From Chlamydomonas sphaeroides (lineage: Eukaryota; Chlorophyta; Chlorophyceae; Chlamydomonadales; Chlamydomonadaceae): 24,618 nucleotides of DNA. How positions within the stretch are numbered: position 1 is the first letter of the stretch; the number at the start of each line of letters is the position of its first letter. The position numbers were made by a program, and so were the translations under genes. The notes beneath the pieces were generated by a model, which was given only the letters and a program-made list of their open reading frames with translations, ran no database searches and was not told where the DNA came from. The stretch is from contig BDDC01000873.1 in assembly GCA_001662425.1 (NCBI GenBank), forward strand, positions 15,971 through 40,588, written 5' to 3'. This document shows positions 11,162-19,500 of this stretch, piece by piece.

Positions 11162-12744
11162 NNNNNNNNNNNNNNNNNNNNNNNNNNNNNNNNNNNNNNN
11201 NNNNNNNNNNNNNNNNNNNNNNNNNNNNNNNNNNNNNNNNNNNNNNNNNNNNNNNNNNNNNNNNNNNNNNNNNNNNNNNNNNNNNNNNNNNNNNNNNNNN
11301 NNNNNNNNNNNNNNNNNNNNNNNNNNNNNNNNNNNNNNNNNNNNNNNNNNNNNNNNNNNNNNNNNNNNNNNNNNNNNNNNNNNNNNNNNNNNNNNNNNNN
11401 NNNNNNNNNNNNNNNNNNNNNNNNNNNNNNNNNNNNNNNNNNNNNNNNNNNNNNNNNNNNNNNNNNNNNNNNNNNNNNNNNNNNNNNNNNNNNNNNNNNN
11501 NNNNNNNNNNNGCAGCTCGTGACGCAGCGCCCACCGCCGGCAGGCCTCGCGCTCCTCCTCCTCCTCCTCCTCCTCCTCCTCCTCCCCCCCGTTCCCCTCG
11601 GCCTCGGCCGCAGCCCCAGCCGCGGCACGGCCGCGTTCGCGCCGCCGCCGCCCCGCCGCCGCCGCCCCGCCGCCGCCGCCGGCCCCGGGTGCGCCGCCTG
11701 CCTGCCCTCCCTGGCCCCCGCGGCTGCTGCCGCTGCCGCGCCCCCGCCGCCCCCTGCGGCCCGCCCGCCAGCCCTCCGCCGCGCGGTGCGCCGCCAGCGC
11801 CAGCGCCCCCAGCAGCAGGGCGGCGGCGTAGGGCGGCTCGGTCGGGTCGAGCACGGCCACCTGGGGGCCGGGGAGACGGCGGCGGGTGGGTGGGTGGGAA
11901 CGGGGATGGGAAGGCGCGTGTGAAGTCGGGGTCGAGGGCCGCCGGCACGATGGGCTAGCGGGCGTCAGGGCTGGGCGTCTATCCTCCATTGGGAGCGCGC
12001 ACCTGGCGGGCGGCCAGCGGGTAGCCGGACAGCAGGGTGTATACCAGGCGGGGGAGCGGGCCGGAGCTGCGGGCGGGGCGGGGGCCGGGAGGGGAGGGGA
12101 GAGAACGTGTGTGTTTTGGCGGGGAGAGGTAGAGGGGGCGGCCGCAGGCCGCAGGGTACCTGGGCGGCGCAGGGTCTGGTCCGGGCTAGTCTGGGATGGC
12201 GACGTGGCCGGAGCGGGAGGGGGAAAGCGTGTCGGCCCGCGGCCTGCTAGTGCAATCCATGCTCCACGTCTCACCCGCAGGGGAAGCCCCTGAGCACCGC
12301 CTCCTCCCACGGCCCGCCAGCCAGCGCCGGCCGCCATGGGGCGCCGCCTCCTCCTGCGCCTCCGCCGCCTCCGCCGCCGCCACCGCCGCCCTCGGCGCCG
12401 CAGCCCGCCCTCAGCGCCAGGCCCCTAGCCAGGTGCGCCGTGGGCAGCAGCGCCGCCTCCGCCGCCAGAGCCGCCACGTCGCCCCATCGGGCCAAACAGG
12501 GCCACAGCCAGGCTGCGGCGGCGGCGGCGGGGCCGGCAGCGGCGGCCATCGCTGCCAGCAGCGGGGGGCGCTGCGTGCGCTGCTGCTGCTGCTGCTGTTG
12601 CTGCTGCGGCTGCGAATAAGGACGAGGACGAGGCTGCTGCTGGCAGGCGGGATGCCGCTGCGGCGCTGGTGATGTGGGCCCCCGGTCTGCCGCGGCGCCG
12701 CGGTCGCTGCTGCGCGGCCGCAGCAGCGCCGCGACGGCGTCCAT
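5977..12744 (-). CDS. Large low-complexity multi-pass membrane protein, unknown family (interrupted by assembly gap)
   Basis: Minus-strand exons in order are 12744-12275, 12066-12003, 11860-11512 (running into the gap), a short one at about 11093-11043, 10837-10728, 10364-10316, 9918-7462, 7305-6316 and 6114-5977 (stop TGA). Phases match at all seven junctions that can be tested, and each has GT-AG ends. At least 1,500 residues are visible. The N-terminal third has Ala/Leu-rich hydrophobic stretches, a poly-Gln run, a poly-Gly run, LPRLVYTLLSGYPLAARQ, and an acidic run of 11 Glu. Exon 9918-7462 opens with two likely membrane segments (the second VRTVLLVLTCVVLLPYAVAV, near 9763-9828), followed by about 700 residues rich in Ala, Gly, Ser and Pro. 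The C-terminus has two more hydrophobic segments (MAWLAILGPLLF and VPLVACAVAAATSAALAIA). I do not recognise the family. A weak resemblance of the N-terminal part to TMEM33/Pom33 is unproven. It could also be two adjacent genes joined in error. Confidence 0.55.
7306..7461 (-). other. Intron 7/8 of the large membrane-protein gene
   Basis: This 156-nt intron has donor GTGGGT after a TCG codon and acceptor CTGCAG before TTCATGG. Without it the frame stops at 7441. It carries two near-identical copies of GTACGCCCTG (about 7376-7402). The downstream frame stays open for about 16 codons above the acceptor (ending NPWASLQF), so an acceptor further upstream cannot be fully excluded, although no AG is available there. 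Confidence 0.5.
8273..8314 (-). repeat. 9-nt in-frame repeat with GGATCC cores encoding Gly-Gly-Ser
   Basis: GGATCC recurs every 9-12 nt within the long exon of the large membrane protein and is read on the minus strand as repeated GGS. It shows how short in-frame tandem expansion has built this protein's low-complexity tail. Confidence 0.7.
10001..10058. repeat. 12-nt tandem repeat, about 4.8 copies
   Basis: The unit CCAACCGCCTCT is repeated with one variant first copy (CCAACCGCATCG). It lies in the proposed intron between exons 10364-10316 and 9918-7462. Because 12 is a multiple of 3, the minus strand stays open and would read as GEAV repeats if this stretch were exonic. Confidence 0.85.
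10233..10276. repeat. CCTTGCCTTTCC-type tandem repeat
   Basis: A pyrimidine-rich repeat with a mostly 12-nt period lies in the same intron as the CCAACCGCCTCT array. It is followed at 10279-10294 by CCTAAACCCTAAACCC, two telomere-like units. Confidence 0.7.
10357..10449. repeat. 25-nt direct repeat duplicating a 3' splice site
   Basis: The same 25 nt (CCTGCCACCTGCTGGC followed by GGCGAGGCG) occurs at 10357-10381 and 10425-10449, offset by 68 nt. On the minus strand each copy holds CCGCCAGCAG|GTGGCAGG, the acceptor proposed for exon 10364-10316. Use of the upstream copy (exon start at 10432) would shift the frame, because 68 is not a multiple of 3. Confidence 0.85.
11101..11161. repeat. 61-nt poly-C run next to the assembly gap
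   Basis: The 61 consecutive C residues abut the N block. A homopolymer this long is likely a sequencing or assembly end-point, so its true length is unknown. It falls inside the large minus-strand gene, probably at the edge of an intron. Confidence 0.9.
11162..11511. other. Assembly gap, 350 N
   Basis: The block is 350 undetermined bases. It hides the end of exon 11860-11512, whose frame is open as ...CRRWALRHEL into the gap. It probably also hides one intron and the start of the short exon ending at 11043. A round number such as 350 may be an estimate. Confidence 0.99.
11552..11584 (-). repeat. CTC/GAG trinucleotide run encoding poly-Glu
   Basis: An uninterrupted CTC repeat reads as 11 consecutive Glu on the minus strand, in the exon just before the gap. 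Such runs are prone to length variation. Confidence 0.85.
12580..12612 (-). repeat. CTG/CAG repeat encoding poly-Gln
   Basis: The run of CTG units, with one TTG and one CGG interruption, reads on the minus strand as a Gln-rich tract (SQPQQQQQQQQQ) in the first exon of the large membrane protein. Confidence 0.8.
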
Positions 12745-13018
12745 GCGCTATATGTGCTATGCGTTGCTGCCGCTGCTGCCGCTGCTGCTGCTGCTGTCTG
12801 CTGTCTAGTGCGTGTGCTGCAGCACCAGCTGCGCGTGTCGAGCACAAGTGGGGGAGAGCCGGGCGGGGTAGCTCGTGAACGGCAGGCGCGGTGCCAGCAG
12901 CAGCTGCTGCTAAGGCGGTGGTGCAGGCGCTGCGAGGGCCGGCCGGTCGGGGCGGCCGTTGGGCAGAGCAAGGCGATGCGCCGTCAGGGGGTAAAGATCG
13001 CACGTGGCCTTTGCGCAA
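12745..13018 (-). promoter_or_regulatory. Upstream region of the large membrane-protein gene
   Basis: About 275 nt separate the proposed ATG at 12744 from the poly(A) signal of the next gene upstream on the same strand. Another CTG/CAG-rich stretch lies at about 12764-12805. No TATA box or other element was recognised. Confidence 0.35.
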
Positions 13019-13023
13019 TTACA
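13019..13023 (-). terminator. TGTAA polyadenylation signal (minus strand)
   Basis: TTACA on the plus strand reads TGTAA on the minus strand. It is the first such signal downstream of the small minus-strand gene ending at 14197, implying a 3' UTR of about 1.2 kb. That is long but not rare in these algae. Confidence 0.5.
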
Positions 13024-14196
13024 TCCGCAACACCGTCGTCGCGCGGTGTGGCTAGCTGGATGAAGGACAGAGCAGCGCACCTCGGATGAGCGAGCAGCGG
13101 CAGGTCAGCAATGCAGGTAATTCGAGAGAGTGTCGCGCCACAACTGTTCCCCCGCGCGGGCCTGGCAAAGGCGCCGCGGCCTCCACGTCGCAGCCTTACC
13201 CCTCCCCCCCCAAAGCCCATTCCCCTCGGGCGGCACCAACCCTGCGCCGGCTAGCGGCGCGCGCCCATTCCCCCGCATCACGGACCTCCGCCTCCGCTGC
13301 TCCGCTGCTCCGTTGCTCCCGCCGCCGCTTCCGCCGCCGCAGCCCACACCGCCGCCCACACCCGCGCGGCGAGGCGGCGGCGCCGTCCGTCCATCGGTGG
13401 GCGCCGGCACGCAGCCGACGGCAGGTTGCGTGGGCCGGATGGCTGCTGGGGCTGAGGCGACAGCGTCCGGCGTCGTCGCCGAAGGGAACACGTGGCGGCA
13501 TGAAGCCACGCAGCACACGGTCAGGCACGTGGGGGAGCGGGAGGGCGCCGCTCGTCAGCACGGCCGGCGGCGGCGCCCGGCGCTGCCGCGCAGGCGAGGG
13601 CAGGACGTCCTCGTTTTGCACAATCCCACAATGCAGGCTCTGCACGCATCTGCCATGCATCAGAGCGGCCGGCCGAGTCCCGTCTTAGAGTCGAGTCAGG
13701 TTCCGTTCACGCGCCCGGCTCGCCTCCGCCGCCCTGCAGCGGGGACACCCAAGCCACACCGGCCCCGACGCCGCCTTCCGCCGGACCTCCACCGGCCATG
13801 CGCCGCCGGTGCGCTCCCCCGGCCCCTCCCTCCCTGCTCACGTGCCGCCGTGCCCCCCGCCACAGCCCCACCCCGCTCCTCGCCGGCCGCAGCGCCGCCC
13901 CCCCGGCCTCCCAGCAGCCCGCCGCACTCGACGGCGCCCGCTGTGTGTGCTGCGGCGCCACCGCTGCGCCCCACCCCGCAAGCCCTGCCGCCCAAGCCCC
14001 ACCCCCGCCCCACGCCACCCGCTGACGCGCAGTACCCCTGCCCCTGCCACACCGCCACCCCGCCCCAGTCAGCCCCAGTCGGCCCCAGCCGCCGCCACCG
14101 ACCCCATGGCCCCAGCCAACATGTTGCGCCCCGCGCTGCCACACGCGACGCCATACGGGTGGGCCCTCCCGGAAGCAGCCCAGCCCCGCCGGCCCC
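13024..14196 (-). other. Probable long 3' UTR; no supported gene
   Basis: The sequence is very GC-rich, with long Pro/Ala/Arg-rich open frames on both strands (the longest is 13130-14446, +). None has plausible splice context or family resemblance. It is best read as the 3' UTR of the small minus-strand gene. Confidence 0.45.
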
Positions 14197-16205
14197 CTAC
14201 TCCTCGTCCTCGTCCTCCTCCTCGCCCTCCTCATACCCCTCCTCGTCCTCATCGTACCCCTCCTCATCGCCTGCAGGCAGCGGGGGCAGAGGGGCGCAGG
14301 GGCCAGGGTTGGGGAGGAGCCCAAGGGCAGGCAGCGGCGGCAGGCGGCGGCAGGCGGCCCTGCCCCCAGCGCCGCGGGGGCCGCGGGGGCCGCAGGGCGC
14401 TGCAGCAGCAGCCCCGAGGGGATGCGCGGCGGTGGCGGGGAAGTAAGTGCGCGGCGCGGGAGCTAAACCGGCCGGTCGATGGGCGCGCGGCCGCGTTGGT
14501 CTGTGTCTGCAGCAGCGGCTGGACTGAAATTAGGGCTGGTGGCCGGCAGCTGAGTGAGCCGGACGAAGCCCACACGTGCATCCCAACCCTATGCCTGCCC
14601 ACCCAAGGCCGTCCCCTTCCTGCGCCCCCGACATGAGAGCTGGCGGCAGCCCCCCAGCCAGCTGACCCCTGGTTGACGTGGGTCCGACACCAGCGGTGTA
14701 CCTCGCCACAAACCCTGACCCGCGCGCAGCGAAACCTCCAGTCCGCCCCGGCTTGCAACCTCCCCCTTTCGAGCCTCACCCTCGGCAATGCCCGCCGGCC
14801 CGCCGGCCCCCTCCGGCCCCGGGTGCCCGGGGGGCACCAGGAAGACCTGCCCGCTGCCGTCCTTGGGCATGACCTGGGGGCGGGCGGGGGAGAGGGAGGG
14901 GTCACGGGCGAGGAACGTGTGTGTTTTGGGTGCGCGCGTGTGCCCCCTGCCGCGCAGCGTGCGTTAGCCCACCTGCTCGCAGCATGGCGGTTTTCGGCCG
15001 CCCGCGTGCCAAAAGCCTGGCACGAACCCTGGGTTCCCCTGCTCCTCCCCCCGGCGCCCCCTCCACCCCGACGCACCACGCGGTAGCCCATCTGCTGCAG
15101 CATCTGCAGCATCTGCGTGTTGTTGCCGCCGCCGGGGCCGGCGGCCGCGGCGCCGGCCGCCTCCACCTCCTCCTCATTGTAGCCCTGCGGGCAGTGGCAA
15201 CACATTGCGCGGGCGGTGTTGGTGTGTACGCCTGTGTGTGTAAGTGGCTGCGTGCGGCTGCGTGTCGCCATCGTGGGGTGTCCAGCTCGTCTTCCATTCC
15301 CCACCCATCCTCGCCCCTGGCCTCCTGCTCTGCCTCCCAGCTCTGCCCAGCGACCTCGGCAAGCCGGACGCCCAAGGCCACGACGTCCGCCCCGACATCC
15401 GGCCCGTGCCCTGCGCCCGGTGCAGCAACAGCACCCGGATCCGAACGCCCAAACCAGCCCCGGAACCCTCAGCTACACAAGCATCCGGCAGTAGGCATAG
15501 CTCATGAGTCACAATTAATGACAACACGGACGGCCCCTGCCCCGGCCCTGCCTGCATCACGTCGTCGTGCGGCTGCACCTCCACTTCGTCGTCGGCGCCA
15601 ACCAGCATGGGCCCCTCCTGGTCACGCTTCACCTGGGGGAGAGTGAGGGCGACACCGGGGGTATATATGTGTTTGTTGTTTGCGTAAGAGGGGGTTGGAG
15701 GGCCGGGGAGTAAGGCGGCCGAAAGGTGGCGGGATGGGAACGTCGGCGCGCCTGTTGGCGGCAGCGGCACCTATGGGCGGCAGCGGGCCGGCCGGCAGCC
15801 GGGCGTAGCACCGGCATGGCACGCTAGGGGGAGCTTCAAGGGGCTCTGAGGTTTGAAGAGCGCGTGGCCCAACAGCGCCGAGGATGTGGGTCGGGTCGAG
15901 AAAGCGGTGTGGCAGCAGCCAAGAGCAGAGCGCCCCGGAGCCCACCCCCTGACCTTGTAGTCGCGGCGAGGCTTTGGCCGCGCGGCCTCAGCTGCTTCCG
16001 AATCCGCGGGCTTGTCCGCGGCCTTGGCGTCGGGCTTCTTGGCCTTCCGGCTAGCAAGATAGCGGCGTGCTAGGAAGGCCGCGACGCCGACGGGGATGGC
16101 GAGCGACTGCACGAGGCCGAACGCTTGCCCGAACATCAGTTGCCAATCGCCGGTCACCTTGACTCTCCGGCGCCCCCGCGACTCGGTGGCCGCGGTACCT
16201 GACAT
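14197..16205 (-). CDS. Small single-pass membrane protein with acidic tail, family not recognised
   Basis: There are five minus-strand exons: 16205-15954, 15632-15552, 15184-15077, 14873-14780 and 14270-14197 (stop TAG). Every phase agrees, giving 202 aa. The N-terminus is basic. Residues about 24-47 form one hydrophobic segment (GLVQSLAIPVGVAAFLARRY), followed by a Lys/Ala-rich linker (SRKAKKPDAKAADKPAD), consistent with one membrane span and a positively charged flank. The middle holds a Gly/Ala-rich stretch and a Gln/Met-rich segment (QMLQMLQQMGYRVVMPKDG). The last 24 residues are almost all Glu, Asp, Gly and Tyr, in a GYDEDEEGYEEGEE pattern. The end of exon 2 is ambiguous: either CAG|GC (a GC-AG intron, 202 aa) or GAC|GT nine bases earlier (199 aa). 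The gene sits head-to-head with RED. I cannot assign a function. Confidence 0.72.
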
Positions 16206-16533
16206 GGTTCGCTGTGGTGCTCGCAGCCGCCGACGATTTGATCAGCGCGACTGACGCAGCTGCGTACCGTGCAAGTGATTTAGATAGTGGCAGCTGGGTA
16301 CGCAAGCGAATTGCTCTTGCGGCGAGCTCGAGGGCCCAATCTGCCAAACTAGCATGTGCCCACAAGCAGGCGCAACTGGGACATGCGAGACTGTCGTCGA
16401 TATGCGACGCTCAATACTTACCAACGAGTTCATTGATAGCACTTGAGGCCACTCCTGCGCCAAGCCAGATGCTCTTGCCCTAGCGCGGCTCTCCGAGAGG
16501 CCCTGACGGGCCGCATTATCAGCAAAAGCAGTG
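16206..16533. promoter_or_regulatory. Divergent promoter between the small membrane-protein gene and RED
   Basis: Only 328 nt separate the two start codons, so both promoters and 5' UTRs must fit here. The stretch is clearly less GC-rich than the flanking genes. No TATA box was recognised. Shared regulation is inferred from spacing only. Confidence 0.6.
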
Positions 16534-19500
16534 ATGGATAACTCTGACTTTCGTAAGCTGCTGGAGACGCCCCGCGCGGAGCGATGGGGCTCCCAAACCC
16601 CAAGCCTTCACAAGCCCTCGGCCACGCCCAAGGCGAAGTCTGAGCAGAAGCCTCACCGGCCAAAGCCAGGTGGCCCTCGCAAGCCGACTGACAAGGCGAA
16701 GGCTGCGGAGGACGACGAGGAGGGCGAGGATGGCAACAAGTACAGGTGCGAGCCCCCCACACACACTGTCAACGTGGCGACCGGCGTCGTGCTGGTACCA
16801 CGGCCGCGCCCCTCCCCCGAACCGCAGCGCACTCTAAGCATGCGCCTGCTGGTCTGGTCCGTTTGGTCGGGCTAGCATGCGCCACGCGGCAGGCGCGGGT
16901 CGAACCGCACCTGACCCCGGCAACCCGGCATCCCATCCCTGAGGGCCTGGCCAAAGCTGGGTCGACGGCCATGGAGCCGGGCAGCAGCCAAAGGGACCCA
17001 CACTATTAAGGCTACAGCTGGTCGCCGGTCCCACCGCGGACCCAGCCAGACCCAGTACGGGCTCTGGCCCCCGGGCTGCCGGCGTGAGCGGGAGCCCAGC
17101 ATGCCAGTCCGCAAAGCCTGGCGATAGCTGCTGGCGGTGCCGCCGCCTGCACGGCCGGACGGCCGCGATCAGCTGCTGCAGCAGGCCGCGGGCATCTCAT
17201 GCCGCTGGCCCTGCAGGCAGGCAGTTGCTGCCGCCGTCCTGAGGGCAGGCGCCTGCGCCGGAGCACGGCCTTGTCCCTGCTCCGGGGCACAGCCGAGTCG
17301 AGCGGCTTGCCCGGGGCTAAGGCGGGGGAGCATGCGGCCAGCGCTGCGGTCCGGGGCCCCGCTCCGGTCCGGACGGCTGCCGGCCCGCGCTTGTGCCTCG
17401 GCTCGCGGCTTACTGCCGGCCACCCTCCGCCGCCGACGGCACGAGCTCCCACCCCTCGCGCCCCCCGAGGCCCGTGCCGGAGGTTTGTCAGTGTTCGTGG
17501 CCCGGGCTATGCTGCGGCGGTGGCTCGCTATCTCTGGCGCCCCATGCCCCATGCACGGAGCCGCGCCAGGGGGCGCCGCCGCCGCGCTGCCGCCCTGCAG
17601 CCACAGGGAGGGGAGCTCCAGCTCCCCCACCTGGTGGTTGCCCTCACCAAACCTGGCAGTCACATGGACAGCCCTGAGAGACCTCAGGGCGAGGCCCTCA
17701 TGTTTTGGTTTCTTGGTCAGCCCCATTTGTCTCAGCCAGTCCCTACTCATGTTCTTGCCATATGCACAGCCATGTCTTTCAAAGGTGAAGAGGGTGTGAT
17801 GCTTGTCTTGAACAAGCCTGGGCCTGGCTAGGTAGGTGTGTGCATCCATCATGTGGGTGTCTTGAACAGGAATGACAAGATTCTTGTTCTTGGTTTGGGG
17901 TGCCCTCCTGGAACCTTTGTGTTGATGGGCATGGCCAGTCCAGGTTCCATCGTCTTCTGTCTGAATCCGCGTTGCCCTTGCAGTTGGGGTCATGTCACTC
18001 TTCGTCCTTCAACCTGAAGTAATAGACTCGGCTCAGGTTGAAGGACGAAGAAAGCCATGACCCCAACTGCAAGGGCAACCAAATTGAGACAGAAGACGAT
18101 GGGGCCTGGACTGGCCATGCCCATCAACACAAAGGTTCCAGGAGGGCCCCCAAGACCAAGAATCTTGTCAATCCTGTTCAAGACACCCACATGATGGATG
18201 CACACACCTACCTAGCCAGGCCCAGGCTTGTTCAACACAAGCATCACACCCTCTTCGCCTTCGGGGGACATGGCTGTGCATATGGCAAGAACAGGAGTAG
18301 GGACCACCAAGGCCAAATGATTGGAAAACGAGAAGCATTGCGCAGCCACATGGGCGGGCCGGGCCAGGCCGGATGCCTCGTCCTCAGCCCTTGCCGCAGC
18401 CCTGCACCTCAGGGCCCCCACCGCCCAGCACCTGCTACATTCCCTCTCCTTGCACCTGCAGCCTGCGCTCATGGCGCTGCGCAGCAGTCCCTTGGGTCAT
18501 GCAGCGCCATACGCCTTGCCCTCCCGGCCGCCGCTGATCATGCCATGCCTGCTGCCGTGCCGGCACCGATCATGCAGAGCGTCCTCCATGCTGCCATCAC
18601 CACCATACATCAGCCGCACGCGGCCTGGCCCAGTCCCATGCCGCGCCTGCCCTCCCTTGACACGCCCACAGAGACCGCGCCGAGGAGCGCCGCCGCGGCA
18701 AGAACCTAGACTACGAGGACGCCAGCGCCGTGCTGTCGGCGCTGTCGGGCGGAGGCGGCGGTGGGCCGGGGCCGCTTGGCGAGGTGGCAGCGGTGGACCT
18801 GTCGCGGCTGAGCGAGGAGGAGACCAAGTACCTGGGAGGCGACATGCGCTTCACGCACCTGGTGAAGGGCCTGGACTACGCGCTGCTGCATAAGGTGAGA
18901 GGGCGCGTGGAGCCTGGAGTGCCGGACTGCAGAGTACGGCATTACTAAAGGTTGGATGGTCTGTGTTGTCGGTGTGGCTGGCGCTCCTGGTGACGGGCCT
19001 GGGCTAAGCGCTGCTGCACAAGATGTGGAGGCGGGGAGGGGAAGGCCCCCCGGCAGGATGCCTTTCCTGGTGCTGCTCCATGTACGTCCCTGCAACCAGG
19101 GCGCCGTGCGCCAGCATAGCTGCGGTGGTTGCGTTAGCTGCGGTAGTTGTCATCAAATGTGGGGCGCGGCGCTACTGTGTATCCTGGGGCGCTGGCAGCT
19201 GCGGGCCGCCGCCGCTCGCGGGGTCGCGGCTTGAGCAGCGAAGAGCTTAGCTTCACAGGGAAGTGCACAGGGCAGCACGGCCGCCCCTGGCAATGCCGGC
19301 GTCGCGCAACAGCATGCTCCCTGCGCCATCAATGGGTGTGTGTGCTGTGGGGGCGAGGTGCTACTTTGCTTGCCTGACACCGCCGCCGGAGCAACACGTT
19401 ACACCCAACCTACCCCGGCCCCACAAAGCGCAACCCAATGCTTTCCCCCCCTTCCCCAAACCCCTTCCCCGAACCAACCACCGCCCATCCAAATAGACGC

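Larger units (their letters stand above)
16746..18671 (+). other. RED intron 1 (1,926 nt)
   Basis: The donor GTGCGA follows AAGTACAG, and the acceptor CACAG precedes AGACCGCGCC. Joining them gives the conserved KYRDRAEERR block, so the intron is well supported. Its centre (17739-18304) is a large inverted repeat. In 16746-17738 and 18305-18671 I see only GC-rich sequence without recognisable genes. The other RED introns are at most about 600 nt. Confidence 0.88.

Noticed and set aside
13130..14446. 438-codon Pro/Arg/Ala-rich plus-strand open frame
   Set aside because: It lies opposite the 3' UTR and last exon of a well-supported minus-strand gene and has the composition of chance frames in GC-rich DNA.
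17169..17993. Long minus-strand frame over the hairpin's left arm (and its plus-strand counterpart 18038-18709)
   Set aside because: Both are the antisense of the hydrophobic frame in the hairpin and extend into unrelated flanking sequence; the mirrored pair follows automatically from the inverted repeat.
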